Both the position numbers and the translations under genes were made by a program. Shown here piece after piece: positions 8,825-16,714 of a stretch of DNA of 64,000 nucleotides. Under the pieces are notes generated by a model. It made no database searches and was not told the origin of the DNA. It was given only the letters and a program-made list of their open reading frames with translations. Source of the DNA: Bacteroidota bacterium (lineage in GTDB: Bacteria > Bacteroidota > Bacteroidia > Bacteroidales > Rikenellaceae). The stretch covers positions 1 through 64,000 of the forward strand of contig JAEZTA010000180.1 of assembly GCA_023443765.1 (NCBI GenBank), written 5' to 3'. Every line of letters starts with the position of its first letter. Position 1 is the first letter of the stretch.

Positions 8825-8832
8825 TATCTTTG
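8825..8832 (+). promoter_or_regulatory. -7 box of the HD hydrolase gene
   Basis: TATCTTTG at 8825-8832 matches the TAnnTTTG consensus. The predicted start of transcription is near 8838, downstream of the TTG at 8837. This argues that translation begins at the ATG at 8855 and not at that TTG. Confidence 0.5.
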
Positions 8833-8854
8833 CGGCTTGAAACAGAACCCCGTT

Positions 8855-9415
8855 ATGGAAAAGTTGGAGCATTATTTACGGTTCATGCGCGAAGCCGAAC
8901 GGCTGAAAAATGTCCTGCGCTCGGCCCACACTTCGACCGGACGCCACGAGAGCACCGCCGAACACACGTGGCGGCTGGCCCTGCTGGCCCTTGTCCTTTC
9001 CGAAGAGAAACCCGGGCTGGATTTGCAGCGCGTACTGTCCATGTGCCTGGTCCACGACCTCGGGGAGGCCTATGAAGGGGATATTCCGGCCGTCGAGCAG
9101 TGCGATCCCGCCGTTAAGGCCGCAGCCGAACTTTCGGCCATAGACCGGCTTACCGCTCTGCTGCCCGAAGCCGCAGGAGCCCGCATCCGGGAAATCTGGG
9201 AGGAGTATGAAGCCTGCGCCACGCCCGAAGCCCGCTGGGTCAAGGCGCTCGACAAAGCCGAAACCATCCTCCAGCACAATCAGGGAGCCAATCCCGCCGA
9301 ATTCGACTACGAATTCAACCTGACCTACGGCGCCGATTATTTCCGCGACGACGAACTGCTACGCAAACTGCGCCGCCTACTCGATGCAGAAACGGCGCAG
9401 CATACCGAACGCTAA
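8855..9415 (+). CDS. HD-domain hydrolase (YfbR/HDDC2-like)
   Basis: The protein has 186 residues from the ATG at 8855. A TTG six codons upstream is in frame, but it would sit at or before the predicted transcription start. The HD metal site is clear: STAEHTWRLALLAL gives His37 and CLVHDLGEAYEGDIP gives His67-Asp68. A further Asp in the downstream helix WVKALDKAETIL completes the site. Length and sequence resemble the YfbR/HDDC2 group of 5'-deoxynucleotidases, which dephosphorylate deoxynucleoside monophosphates in the cytoplasm. The substrate is inferred. It is convergent with the DUF4375 gene, with only 5 bp between the stops. Confidence 0.8.
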   Translation: MEKLEHYLRFMREAERLKNVLRSAHTSTGRHESTAEHTWRLALLALVLSEEKPGLDLQRVLSMCLVHDLGEAYEGDIPAVEQCDPAVKAAAELSAIDRLTALLPEAAGARIREIWEEYEACATPEARWVKALDKAETILQHNQGANPAEFDYEFNLTYGADYFRDDELLRKLRRLLDAETAQHTER

Positions 9416-9420
9416 GCGTC

Positions 9421-9918
9421 TTATTTTTCAGAAACGAACTCTTCCGGGCGGCTCCGGACAAACGCCGCCAGCAGTTCGTTGAAACGATCCTTTTTCATCA
9501 GGGCGAAATATGCCTCGTCGAATCGGTCGAACAGGTGCTCCTTGTAACTCGCCGAAAACCCCTTCATCGTTCCGTCCCAGAGTTTTTCGAGTTTCTCCCG
9601 GTTACTTTCGTAGCATTCGTTGGCCTGCCGGACGAGTTCCGCCGCTTCTGCGGCCCCGGCCCCGGCAAACGCCGCCACGGCTTTCTCCCGGTCCTCGCCC
9701 ACATTGTAGTAATACTGGTTGAACCCGCCGTTGTTCACCTCGCCGTCGAGCATGAGCATATACACGAAATCGCGCTGCGCCCCCTTCGCAAGTTCCGCAT
9801 CGGGGAAACTGCGAAGCACCCTGCGGCAGAGTTTTCCAGCAGGCAACGTATCAATCGCCTCACGTGTCAGGACCTGCTGTGCGCCGCCGCCGAAAAGATT
9901 TGTCAACCAGGCGAACAT
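9421..9918 (-). CDS. DUF4375 (DMP19-like) protein
   Basis: This 165-residue soluble protein carries the DUF4375 hallmark NGGFNQYYYN at residues 63-72, preceded by FVYMLMLDGEV. The family has no established biochemical role; many members are small cytoplasmic proteins, some near toxin-immunity loci. No toxin gene is visible here. It begins 5 bp after the rpe stop on the same strand and is probably cotranscribed with rpe. The N-terminus (MFAWLTNLFGGGAQQ) is only mildly hydrophobic. Confidence 0.75.
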   Translation of the reverse strand: MFAWLTNLFGGGAQQVLTREAIDTLPAGKLCRRVLRSFPDAELAKGAQRDFVYMLMLDGEVNNGGFNQYYYNVGEDREKAVAAFAGAGAAEAAELVRQANECYESNREKLEKLWDGTMKGFSASYKEHLFDRFDEAYFALMKKDRFNELLAAFVRSRPEEFVSEK

Positions 9919-9923
9919 ATACG

Positions 9924-10574
9924 TCAGGCGTTCAGTATTTTCACGATCTCAGCCGCAGGGTCTTCAGCGCCGAAAACGGCATTCCCGGCCACCAGTACAT
10001 CGGCCCCGGCCCCGTAAACCTCGCCCGCGTTGTGCGACGAAAGGCCGCCATCGACCTCAATAATCGTTTCCAGCCCCATTTCGCGGGCCATGGCGCGCAA
10101 CTCCCGGATCTTCCCGAGCGACCCCGGGATGAACGACTGCCCGCCGAATCCCGGCTCGACACTCATCACCAGCACCAGGTCCACGAGCGGCAGGACACCG
10201 CGCAGGGCCTCGACCGGCGTCGCAGGCTTGATCGAAATACCCGCCTTGGCCCCGGCCTTGCGGATCATCGCGACGCATCCTGCGGGATCGTCCGTCGCTT
10301 CGAGATGGAAAGTCACCAAGTCGGCGCCCGCCTCGGCGAAGCGCGCGAGATACTTCTCCGGCTCAACGATCATCAGATGTACATCCAGAAATTTCGGGGT
10401 CGCCTTGCGAATGGCTTTCAGTACGGGGAATCCGAACGAAATATTGGGGACGAAAACGCCGTCCATCACGTCGATATGCACCCATTCGGCCGCACTGGCG
10501 TCGACCATTCGGGTATCGCGCTCCAGGTGGCCAAAGTCGGCCGAGAGCATCGAAGGGGCTACTATTCTGTTCAT
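9924..10574 (-). CDS. rpe: Ribulose-phosphate 3-epimerase
   Basis: Rpe interconverts D-ribulose-5-phosphate and D-xylulose-5-phosphate in the pentose phosphate pathway. The 216-residue TIM-barrel protein has all family motifs: IVAPSMLSADFGHLERD at the N-terminus, HIDVMDGVFVPNISFG with the metal-binding His and catalytic Asp, DVHLMIVEP, VLVMSVEPGFGGQSFIP and the phosphate-binding IEVDGGL. The start at 10574 gives the standard N-terminus MNRIVAPSML. An upstream in-frame extension to 10691 would run back over its own promoter. A -7 box (TACCTTTG) lies 23 nt upstream. Confidence 0.95.
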   Translation of the reverse strand: MNRIVAPSMLSADFGHLERDTRMVDASAAEWVHIDVMDGVFVPNISFGFPVLKAIRKATPKFLDVHLMIVEPEKYLARFAEAGADLVTFHLEATDDPAGCVAMIRKAGAKAGISIKPATPVEALRGVLPLVDLVLVMSVEPGFGGQSFIPGSLGKIRELRAMAREMGLETIIEVDGGLSSHNAGEVYGAGADVLVAGNAVFGAEDPAAEIVKILNA

Positions 10575-10597
10575 CGTACAATTTGTTTTTTCTAAAA

Positions 10598-10605
10598 CAA
10601 AGGTA
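10598..10605 (-). promoter_or_regulatory. -7 box of rpe
   Basis: The minus strand reads TACCTTTG from 10605 to 10598, matching TAnnTTTG, 23 nt before the rpe ATG at 10574. It supports the shorter rpe start and a separate rpe-DUF4375 transcript. No matching TTTG at the right distance was identified. Confidence 0.5.
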
Positions 10606-10665
10606 GGAAATTTATCGCATTCAAACGACCTTCCGGGGTGTTTTCCTGCAATTTCCACGCCCGCC

Positions 10666-11505
10666 TCAGCGCAGCGAGAACGTGCAGGCAATGGGATAAT
10701 GGTCCGAAATGTACCTCACGCCATAATCCGCACCGTCGAGCGTCTCGTATTTCAGCGGACGGGCATTGCGGTAATAGATGTAATCGAGCCAATGGAAGGG
10801 ATTGCGGCCGAATCCGTTGTAAGTCGCCTTGTCATCGCTCTGCGGAGCCTGCTCGCGCGCCGACTGCATCCACCCTTCGAAGGGAACCAGGAATCGTCCC
10901 GTGAGAGCACCTTTCTCGGCATTCATGTCACCCGAAATAAAGACCGGGGCACGCTCCCCCACGATCTCCGCCATCTTCGCCACGTTGAGCGCCGCGCCTT
11001 TCAGCCGGGCCTCCGTACCCTTGTGGTCGAGATGGGTGTTAAAGTAGAACAACTCCCGGCGACTGTCCTTTTCGCGCAAATGCACCCAGACGGTAATCCG
11101 CCGGCAGCGGCCGTCCCACCCCATCGACCGAACATCGGGGGTTTCGCTCAGCCAGAAATGCCCCGAATCCACCAGGTCGTATTTCGATTTGAGGTACTGG
11201 ATCATCAGGTATCCGTCGGCGCTGTTCCCGGCCAGCACATGCCCATATTCGGGCAGGCGCTCGATCAGGAAGTCGACCTGCACGCTCCGCGGCTCCTGAT
11301 AACCGATCACGTCGGGCCGCTCGCGACGGACCATCGCCACCGAAGGTCCCCGACGCGCCTCCCATGCCAATTCGCCCTCGTCGCCCGGGGCATTGACATA
11401 GCGGATGTTGTAGGAGATCAGCTTAAACTGTCCGGCGGGTTTCCCGGTCCGGACACTGCCGCAAAGCGACAGCGGTACGAGGAGAAGTGTAAATAGTTTC
11501 ATCAC
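10666..11505 (-). CDS. Exported endonuclease/exonuclease/phosphatase-family protein
   Basis: This 279-residue EEP-superfamily phosphodiesterase has an N-terminal hydrophobic signal (MMKLFTLLLVPLSLCGS), so it is exported, possibly as a lipoprotein although the lipobox is weak. The fold motifs appear in order: KLISYNIRYVNAPGDEGE, PDVIGYQEPRSVQVDFL, FYFNTHLDHKG, APVFISGDMNAEKGA and ISDHYPIACTF. These provide the metal-binding Asn/Glu and the catalytic His/Asp residues. Bacteroidota carry many such secreted EEP proteins of unknown substrate; nucleic acid, lipid phosphate and sugar phosphate are all possible. It lies 28 bp downstream of the ABC permease gene and may share its transcript. Confidence 0.85.
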   Translation of the reverse strand: MMKLFTLLLVPLSLCGSVRTGKPAGQFKLISYNIRYVNAPGDEGELAWEARRGPSVAMVRRERPDVIGYQEPRSVQVDFLIERLPEYGHVLAGNSADGYLMIQYLKSKYDLVDSGHFWLSETPDVRSMGWDGRCRRITVWVHLREKDSRRELFYFNTHLDHKGTEARLKGAALNVAKMAEIVGERAPVFISGDMNAEKGALTGRFLVPFEGWMQSAREQAPQSDDKATYNGFGRNPFHWLDYIYYRNARPLKYETLDGADYGVRYISDHYPIACTFSLR

Positions 11506-11533
11506 ATTTTCAGGTTATGATTACACATACAGT

Positions 11534-12733
11534 TCACTGTTTCCCGCGGCCCAGACGGCCGATCTTCCGGCGGATCGCCAGCCCGTTAAACAGCGAAAGC
11601 AGCAGGGCGAGTCCGGCCCCGCACAACAGCGTGACACCCATGCCAGCCGGACGATACCCCTCCTGCAACGCGGCCAGCGACGGCAGGTAACTGAATCTCA
11701 CCACCCAGACCGTCAGCAAAGCGGCTAAAAGCACCCCGAAATTCAGCCCCAACGTCAGCAGTTGGTAAGGCCGCGCCACACGCGCCGGGGCATAGCCCAG
11801 CAACAGCAGGTTTTCGAGTTTGTCGCTATTTTTCTGCAACAGCAGGAAAATGCTCAGCAGCAGGATATAGAACGACATCACGCTGAACGCCAGCCCCACC
11901 CCGGCTACGCCGCTTGCGGCGAGTTGCAGGAAGCGGGTCGCCTTGCCGTCGTCGCGGCGGTCGCCCTCGGCCTCGTAACCCTTGCGGGCGAGGTAATCCG
12001 AGATGGCGGCATCGACCGGACGGTCGGTCTCGACGATAACCCGCGCCGGACGCTTCTCACCGCCGCCCGTCCCAAACCGCTCGTTCGACCAACGGATGAA
12101 CGCATCGGGCACGAGGATCGTATTCAGGCGGTTCGACAGCCCCACGATCCGGCCCCGGAACTGCTCCGCGCGACCGTTCCCGGCAATGTCGATGCCGAGG
12201 CTCACCCGGCGGAAGATGCCTTCCGAAATCTGCGGCAGTCCCTGCGACCGGGCAAACCCGTAGTTGTAGAGGTTCACGTAATTGCGCGGGATGATGATGG
12301 GAATGTCCCGGCTGCCGGGCTCGTAGTTCCATTCGGCGGCCTCCACGTCGAGGAACTGATCGGGAACCGACTCGAAAAAGAGGTAGGTCGAAAGGTGGAT
12401 GCTGCCCATGCCGACCGACCCCGTTATCCGGTAATCCGCCGGGGTCAGCGCCCCGACCTCCCGGACAAACGGCTGCGCCCTGAGGTCGTCCAGTTCTTCG
12501 ACCGAGAAGTCGCTGCTGCCCAGCCCGAGCGTATTGAACGCGCTGACGCGTTTCGAAAGCACGAGGTAGTCGCCGCGCATGAACGAATCGGGCTGGTCCA
12601 AGATTGGCAGGATGTCGCGGTACGCCTGCAAAGCCCCCAGTACGACGGTCATCCCCACCAGCCCGGCGAGGGTAAACCCGACCATCTGGGCCGCGCTCAG
12701 ATGGCAGCGCAACAGTTTCCAGAGCAGCCTCAT
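11534..12733 (-). CDS. ABC transporter permease, FtsX/MacB-like
   Basis: The 399-residue protein has one N-terminal membrane segment (about residues 15-37), an extracytoplasmic domain of some 220 residues, and three C-terminal segments (about 265-385). This is the four-helix topology of FtsX/MacB/LolE-type permeases. The last part ends NGLAIRRKIGRLGRGKQ. Its start overlaps the stop of the ATPase gene by 4 nt, so the two form one transporter. Such systems do mechanical work on lipoproteins, peptides or cell-wall enzymes rather than classic transport. The cargo here is unknown. Confidence 0.8.
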   Translation of the reverse strand: MRLLWKLLRCHLSAAQMVGFTLAGLVGMTVVLGALQAYRDILPILDQPDSFMRGDYLVLSKRVSAFNTLGLGSSDFSVEELDDLRAQPFVREVGALTPADYRITGSVGMGSIHLSTYLFFESVPDQFLDVEAAEWNYEPGSRDIPIIIPRNYVNLYNYGFARSQGLPQISEGIFRRVSLGIDIAGNGRAEQFRGRIVGLSNRLNTILVPDAFIRWSNERFGTGGGEKRPARVIVETDRPVDAAISDYLARKGYEAEGDRRDDGKATRFLQLAASGVAGVGLAFSVMSFYILLLSIFLLLQKNSDKLENLLLLGYAPARVARPYQLLTLGLNFGVLLAALLTVWVVRFSYLPSLAALQEGYRPAGMGVTLLCGAGLALLLSLFNGLAIRRKIGRLGRGKQ

Positions 12734-13377
12734 AACGTCAGGATTTTATGGTACGGCAGTCCGAGCCGGCTGCCGACCGAGGTTACGATAACACCCGCTC
12801 CCTGCGTCTGCACCTCTTCCAGCAACAGGCCGGCAAGCATCTCCCCGTTTGCTGGGTCGAGGTGGCTCACAGGCTCGTCCAACAGGATGAAGTCGAACGG
12901 CTGGCACAGGCAGCGCACAAATGCAACCCGCTGCTGCTGCCCGAAGGAGAGCTTCCCGGCAGGCGTATCCTTCTTACCGGCAATCCCGGCCGCTTCCAGC
13001 AGGCGGTCGATCTGGGCGGGCGTTTTAAACGCAGTCAGTTCGTTTTTCAGGCCGAGGTTCTCCGCCACGGTCAGCTCCCCGAACAACCGCAGGTCCTGGA
13101 AAAGCAGGCTCAGCGACCGCCGCCGCATATCGCCCCACCGGGCTGCGGAAAAAGTGCGGCAATCTTCATCGCCGAACAGGATACGGCCCGCATAATCGTT
13201 CCGGGAACCGTACAGATAACTGCACAACGAGGATTTCCCGGTCCCCGAAGCGGCTTCGACCAGATAATACTCCCCCTTGCGGAATGTCACGTCGCGCTCC
13301 CACACGTCCGACGCCCGGGGAACCGGGTCGTCCGCAAACGCATCGGGCAGCACCTGCTGCAAAGTTATCGAATCCAT
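12730..13377 (-). CDS. ABC transporter ATP-binding protein (LolD/MacB-type)
   Basis: This 215-residue ATPase has Walker A ASGTGKSSLCSYL (about residues 43-55), Q-loop LLFQDLRLFGE, signature LSFGQQQRVAFVRCL (SFGQQ in place of the common SGGQQ), Walker B FDFILLDEPVSHLDP and H-loop region GVIVTSVGSRLG. The H-loop His usually found after Walker B appears to be replaced (VTSVGSR), which is unusual and could alter ATP turnover. The stop overlaps the permease start (ATGA), so the two are translationally coupled. A minus-strand terminator at 13392-13423 separates it from the DUF4836 gene. Confidence 0.85.
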   Translation of the reverse strand: MDSITLQQVLPDAFADDPVPRASDVWERDVTFRKGEYYLVEAASGTGKSSLCSYLYGSRNDYAGRILFGDEDCRTFSAARWGDMRRRSLSLLFQDLRLFGELTVAENLGLKNELTAFKTPAQIDRLLEAAGIAGKKDTPAGKLSFGQQQRVAFVRCLCQPFDFILLDEPVSHLDPANGEMLAGLLLEEVQTQGAGVIVTSVGSRLGLPYHKILTL

Positions 13378-13391
13378 AGACTGATAGTTTC

Positions 13392-13423
13392 AAAAAAGCG
13401 GCCGTTCGAATCCGGACGGCCGC
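13392..13423 (-). terminator. Terminator after the DUF4836 gene
   Basis: Read on the minus strand, GCGGCCGT (13423-13416) pairs with ACGGCCGC (13405-13398) and is followed by six T (13397-13392). It lies between the DUF4836 stop and the ATPase start, so it should limit read-through into the ABC genes. Confidence 0.75.
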
Positions 13424-13446
13424 TGCTCGGTATTACCACCGGTTAT

Positions 13447-15021
13447 TTACTGCAAGTCACCTGCTTCCGGCACGTACTGACGAATCAGTTCGCCCGTCTT
13501 GTCGCAAATGGTCTTGAACGAGTTCTGCTCCTTGTCGGTCATGTTGACGACGAACGTTCCGCCTTCCATCGTACCGCAGGCCTCCATATCGTCGAACATG
13601 CTGAGAACGGAGAACGCGGCTTCCGCCTGCGGCGTAACATATTCTCCGACCTGCTGGGCCACCAGCGCATTCAGGCCCTCGAAATCGAGGTAGAACGTGC
13701 CGGACATACCCTTCACGATGCGGTCCAGCGACGTCAGCGACTCGATAGCCACTCCGTCGAGCGCCGACTTCACAGCAGCATCCGTCGTGCAGTAGAGCAC
13801 GTTGCCCTTCACGCCGAACAACACTGTGATGTCGCCCATGCTGAACATATATTCCCCCTCGGCGGTCTGCTGGATAGGCATACCCGCCAGGTTGGTAACG
13901 ATCGTCTGCAACACAGCCGGGTCCTTGACCTGGGCCAGCAGCGAAGCAATCGGATAACGTTTGTCTGCGGTCATTCCCGAGAACGAGATCACACAGTCGC
14001 CGTTGAAAGCATCCAGCACCTGCTTGATCATCGGATTGGCCATCATCATGCCGTAACCGGGCATCGCAGCCAGCATCGTATAAAGTTTCTCGCCGTCGAG
14101 TCCATAGGAGACCGCGCCGATGCTGTTGGCAGGCACATAACGCATCAGGTCGCCGGTCTGGGGCTTCACATATGCGTAAAAATCCATCATTTTCTTCTCG
14201 CTCTCCTTATCCTTGTAAGTCATCCTGGCGTCGCAAACGATGCTGCCCTTCTCGAAATTGACGGAACCCACCATCGTAGCTCCTTTCAGCACGTCCATCA
14301 TGGGCATTGCGCTCAGCATCGGGTTATTCATCAGCGACGATACGTTGGCATACGACATGACCATGTTAACGTCATTCTGTCCGGCCAGCTGCGCAGCGAC
14401 GGTTTTGTCGCCCATCAGGCTTTCGCCCGGCTTCTGGGCAAACAAGCCACGTACCTTTGCCTCGATGTCTTCGCCGTTCGTCATGAAATAGAGCACGCAG
14501 GCAATGTCGTTATAGGCACAAACGCCGGTCTCAGCCGACTCCTCGCCGATCTTCACGACGGAAACACCACCTTCGGTCACGGTCTGGGTTCCGCTCTTTT
14601 CGTTGACCCGCGCGATCAGGGCGTCCAGTTTGGCTTTGTCGCCGACCGGGAACAGCAGACCGCCGCTGACGTTGGGGTTATTGATGTCGGTGCCGACCAT
14701 CGACATGAACAGGAACAGGTCCTTTTTCAGGTCGAGACCCGACTCTGCGGGATTCTCCAGCAGCGAAAGCAGGTATTCCGTCTCTTCGGCGGAGAGGTTC
14801 TCCGCTTTATCCAACTGAGCCTTGAGGCGGTTGAGAAGCGGATTCCGGGCGGCATCGCACGAGCCGCTCTTTGCCATGAGCGATGCGGGGTTGACCGACA
14901 GCGTCATGAACGAATCGGCAGGCAGGACGTTCCGGTAATCGGCCCCGCCGCCGCAGGAGACGATCAGCATAGCCACCGCCGCGAGGCAGGTCAGCTTCAT
15001 GATGGGGAAAAGGTTCTTCAT
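13447..15021 (-). CDS. DUF4836 family lipoprotein
   Basis: The 524-residue protein has a lipoprotein signal peptide ending at VSCGGG (lipidated Cys near residue 23), followed by NVLPADSFMTLSVNPASL, the N-terminal pattern of DUF4836. Members are Bacteroidota-specific cell-surface or periplasmic lipoproteins with no known activity. The internal pattern alternates predicted strands and helices and shows no enzyme motif. It is transcribed from a -7 box at 15057-15064 and ends at a terminator, so it is probably monocistronic. Confidence 0.8.
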   Translation of the reverse strand: MKNLFPIMKLTCLAAVAMLIVSCGGGADYRNVLPADSFMTLSVNPASLMAKSGSCDAARNPLLNRLKAQLDKAENLSAEETEYLLSLLENPAESGLDLKKDLFLFMSMVGTDINNPNVSGGLLFPVGDKAKLDALIARVNEKSGTQTVTEGGVSVVKIGEESAETGVCAYNDIACVLYFMTNGEDIEAKVRGLFAQKPGESLMGDKTVAAQLAGQNDVNMVMSYANVSSLMNNPMLSAMPMMDVLKGATMVGSVNFEKGSIVCDARMTYKDKESEKKMMDFYAYVKPQTGDLMRYVPANSIGAVSYGLDGEKLYTMLAAMPGYGMMMANPMIKQVLDAFNGDCVISFSGMTADKRYPIASLLAQVKDPAVLQTIVTNLAGMPIQQTAEGEYMFSMGDITVLFGVKGNVLYCTTDAAVKSALDGVAIESLTSLDRIVKGMSGTFYLDFEGLNALVAQQVGEYVTPQAEAAFSVLSMFDDMEACGTMEGGTFVVNMTDKEQNSFKTICDKTGELIRQYVPEAGDLQ

Positions 15022-15056
15022 AAAAGAAAAAATTAAGGGTATATTCTATTCAGCAA

Positions 15057-15064
15057 CAAAGGTA
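15057..15064 (-). promoter_or_regulatory. -7 box of the DUF4836 gene
   Basis: TACCTTTG on the minus strand (15064 to 15057), 35 nt before the ATG at 15021, matches TAnnTTTG. No correctly spaced -33 TTTG was found. Confidence 0.45.
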
Positions 15065-15168
15065 TAAAATTCGGATAACGATCCGCCGTTCCGGGCAAAT
15101 AAAATTATACATTGCCCCGAAAATTCCGATCAGGCGCGAGATCGGGTCGTTTTCCGGGAATAAATTGT

Positions 15169-15176
15169 TATTTTTG
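15169..15176 (+). promoter_or_regulatory. -7 box of rmuC
   Basis: TATTTTTG at 15169-15176 matches TAnnTTTG and lies 22 nt before the rmuC ATG at 15199. An ATG at 15178 opens only a two-codon frame (ATG GAA TAG) and is not considered a gene. Confidence 0.45.
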
Positions 15177-15198
15177 CATGGAATAGACGACCGAACAC

Positions 15199-16629
15199 AT
15201 GACCCCTTCCCTGCTCCCCATACTGGCGATCTGCGGCCTGACCGCAATCCTCATCCTCGTCCTGCTCCTCTGGCGCAGGGAATCGCGCAAACTCGCCGAA
15301 GCCGAAACGCGCGAACGCGACGCCGTGACCCGCCTTTCGGTGGCCGAAGCGCGACTGGCCGCCGCCGAACAGGCCGCCTCGGCCGAAAAGGAGTTCCGCA
15401 TGCGCTACGAAGAGCAGGTGCAGTCGCTGACCGAACAACGCACGCGCACCGAGGCGGAACTGGCCGCACTGCGCGCCGCCTCCGATACGGAACTTTCGGC
15501 CCTGCGGGCGCGCAGCGCCGAGGAGCGCGCCGCCGAGAAAGCCGAACGCGAGCAACTCGAAGAGCGTTTCCGCCAGCAGTTCAAGAACCTCGCGACGGAA
15601 ATCCTGGGCGAGCAGTCGCAGCGGTTCAAGGAGACGAACAAGGAGTCGATCGACATCCTCCTCAAACCGTTCCGGGAGAACATCGTCGACTTCCGCAAGC
15701 GCGTCGAGGAGATCTACACCACGCAGACCTCCCAGCGCGGCGAACTCAAATCGGAACTCAAACGCCTGATGGAGCTCAACCAGACGATCTCCACCGAGGC
15801 CCAGAACCTGACCAACGCCCTGAAAGGCAACTCGAAGGTGCAGGGCGACTGGGGCGAGATGCTGCTCGAAACCATCCTCGACAGTTCGGCGCTCTCGAAG
15901 GGCATCCACTACGAAACGCAGTACAACATCAAGGACGAGGAGGGGCGCAACCTGCGGCCCGACGTGGTGCTGCACCTGCCCGAGAAGAAGGACATCGTCA
16001 TCGACTCGAAGGTCTCACTCACGGCCTTTGTGGGCTACACTTCGGCCGACAGCGAGGAGGAGCGGCGGCGCTATCTCGCGGCACACGTCGCCTCGGTGCG
16101 CCAGCACGTCACCGAACTGGGGCGCAAGGAGTACCAGCGGCGGCTGAATTCGCCCGACTTCGTCATCATGTTCATCCCCAACGAACCGGCGTTCCTCGCG
16201 GCCCTGCAGAACGACACGGCCATCTGGTCCGACGCCTACGACAAGAAGGTGATCATCTCGTCGCCGACCAACCTTTTCGCACTGCTGAAACTCGTCGCCG
16301 ACCTCTGGAAATACAACGACCAGGACAAGAACACCAAAGAGATCGCCGCCTGCGGACTGAAACTCTACGAACAGCTGGTGGCCTTCACCGCCTCGCTCGA
16401 AGGGGTCGGCACGGCGCTCGACAAGGCCCGCGACGCTTATGAGGACGCCCACAAACGTCTCTGCTCGGGCAACGACAACATCATCCGCGTCGGCGAACGC
16501 CTGCGCAAGACCGCGCGCCTGCAAACCAAGCGGCAGCACGCCGCGCGCACGCTCGAAATCGCCGGCAGCGAGGAGGATACGGACGACCTCACGGAAGAAC
16601 CCGCTGCACGGACCGACGGCAGCGCATAG
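15199..16629 (+). CDS. rmuC: DNA recombination protein RmuC
   Basis: RmuC limits recombination at inverted repeats and is thought to be a membrane-tethered nuclease-related protein. The 476-residue protein has one N-terminal membrane anchor (LLPILAICGLTAILILVLL). A long Ala/Glu/Arg-rich coiled coil follows at about residues 28-140. The RmuC domain spans about 145-430 and includes QGDWGEMLLETILD, LRPDVVLHLPEKKDIVID and SKVSLTAF, the PD-(D/E)XK-like core. The C-terminus is charged and low-complexity. Length and domain order match the family. It appears to be transcribed alone. Confidence 0.95.
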   Translation: MTPSLLPILAICGLTAILILVLLLWRRESRKLAEAETRERDAVTRLSVAEARLAAAEQAASAEKEFRMRYEEQVQSLTEQRTRTEAELAALRAASDTELSALRARSAEERAAEKAEREQLEERFRQQFKNLATEILGEQSQRFKETNKESIDILLKPFRENIVDFRKRVEEIYTTQTSQRGELKSELKRLMELNQTISTEAQNLTNALKGNSKVQGDWGEMLLETILDSSALSKGIHYETQYNIKDEEGRNLRPDVVLHLPEKKDIVIDSKVSLTAFVGYTSADSEEERRRYLAAHVASVRQHVTELGRKEYQRRLNSPDFVIMFIPNEPAFLAALQNDTAIWSDAYDKKVIISSPTNLFALLKLVADLWKYNDQDKNTKEIAACGLKLYEQLVAFTASLEGVGTALDKARDAYEDAHKRLCSGNDNIIRVGERLRKTARLQTKRQHAARTLEIAGSEEDTDDLTEEPAARTDGSA

Positions 16630-16714
16630 TCTTGCCACAAAAAAATCCCGCCGCAAGCTCATCGTTTTGCCTGCGGAGTGTGTCTATTATGCAAACTAAC
16701 CCCATTTACGAAAT

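Noticed and set aside
8837..8854. TTG start for the HD hydrolase
   Set aside because: It is at or before the predicted transcription start, and the ATG at 8855 gives the normal N-terminus.
9421..9918. DUF4375 gene as a toxin-immunity partner
   Set aside because: No toxin-like or secretion-linked gene is adjacent; its neighbours are rpe and an HD hydrolase.
12748..15036. 762-codon plus-strand open frame across the ABC ATPase and DUF4836 genes
   Set aside because: It lies antisense to two clear genes plus a terminator and has biased, motif-free composition.
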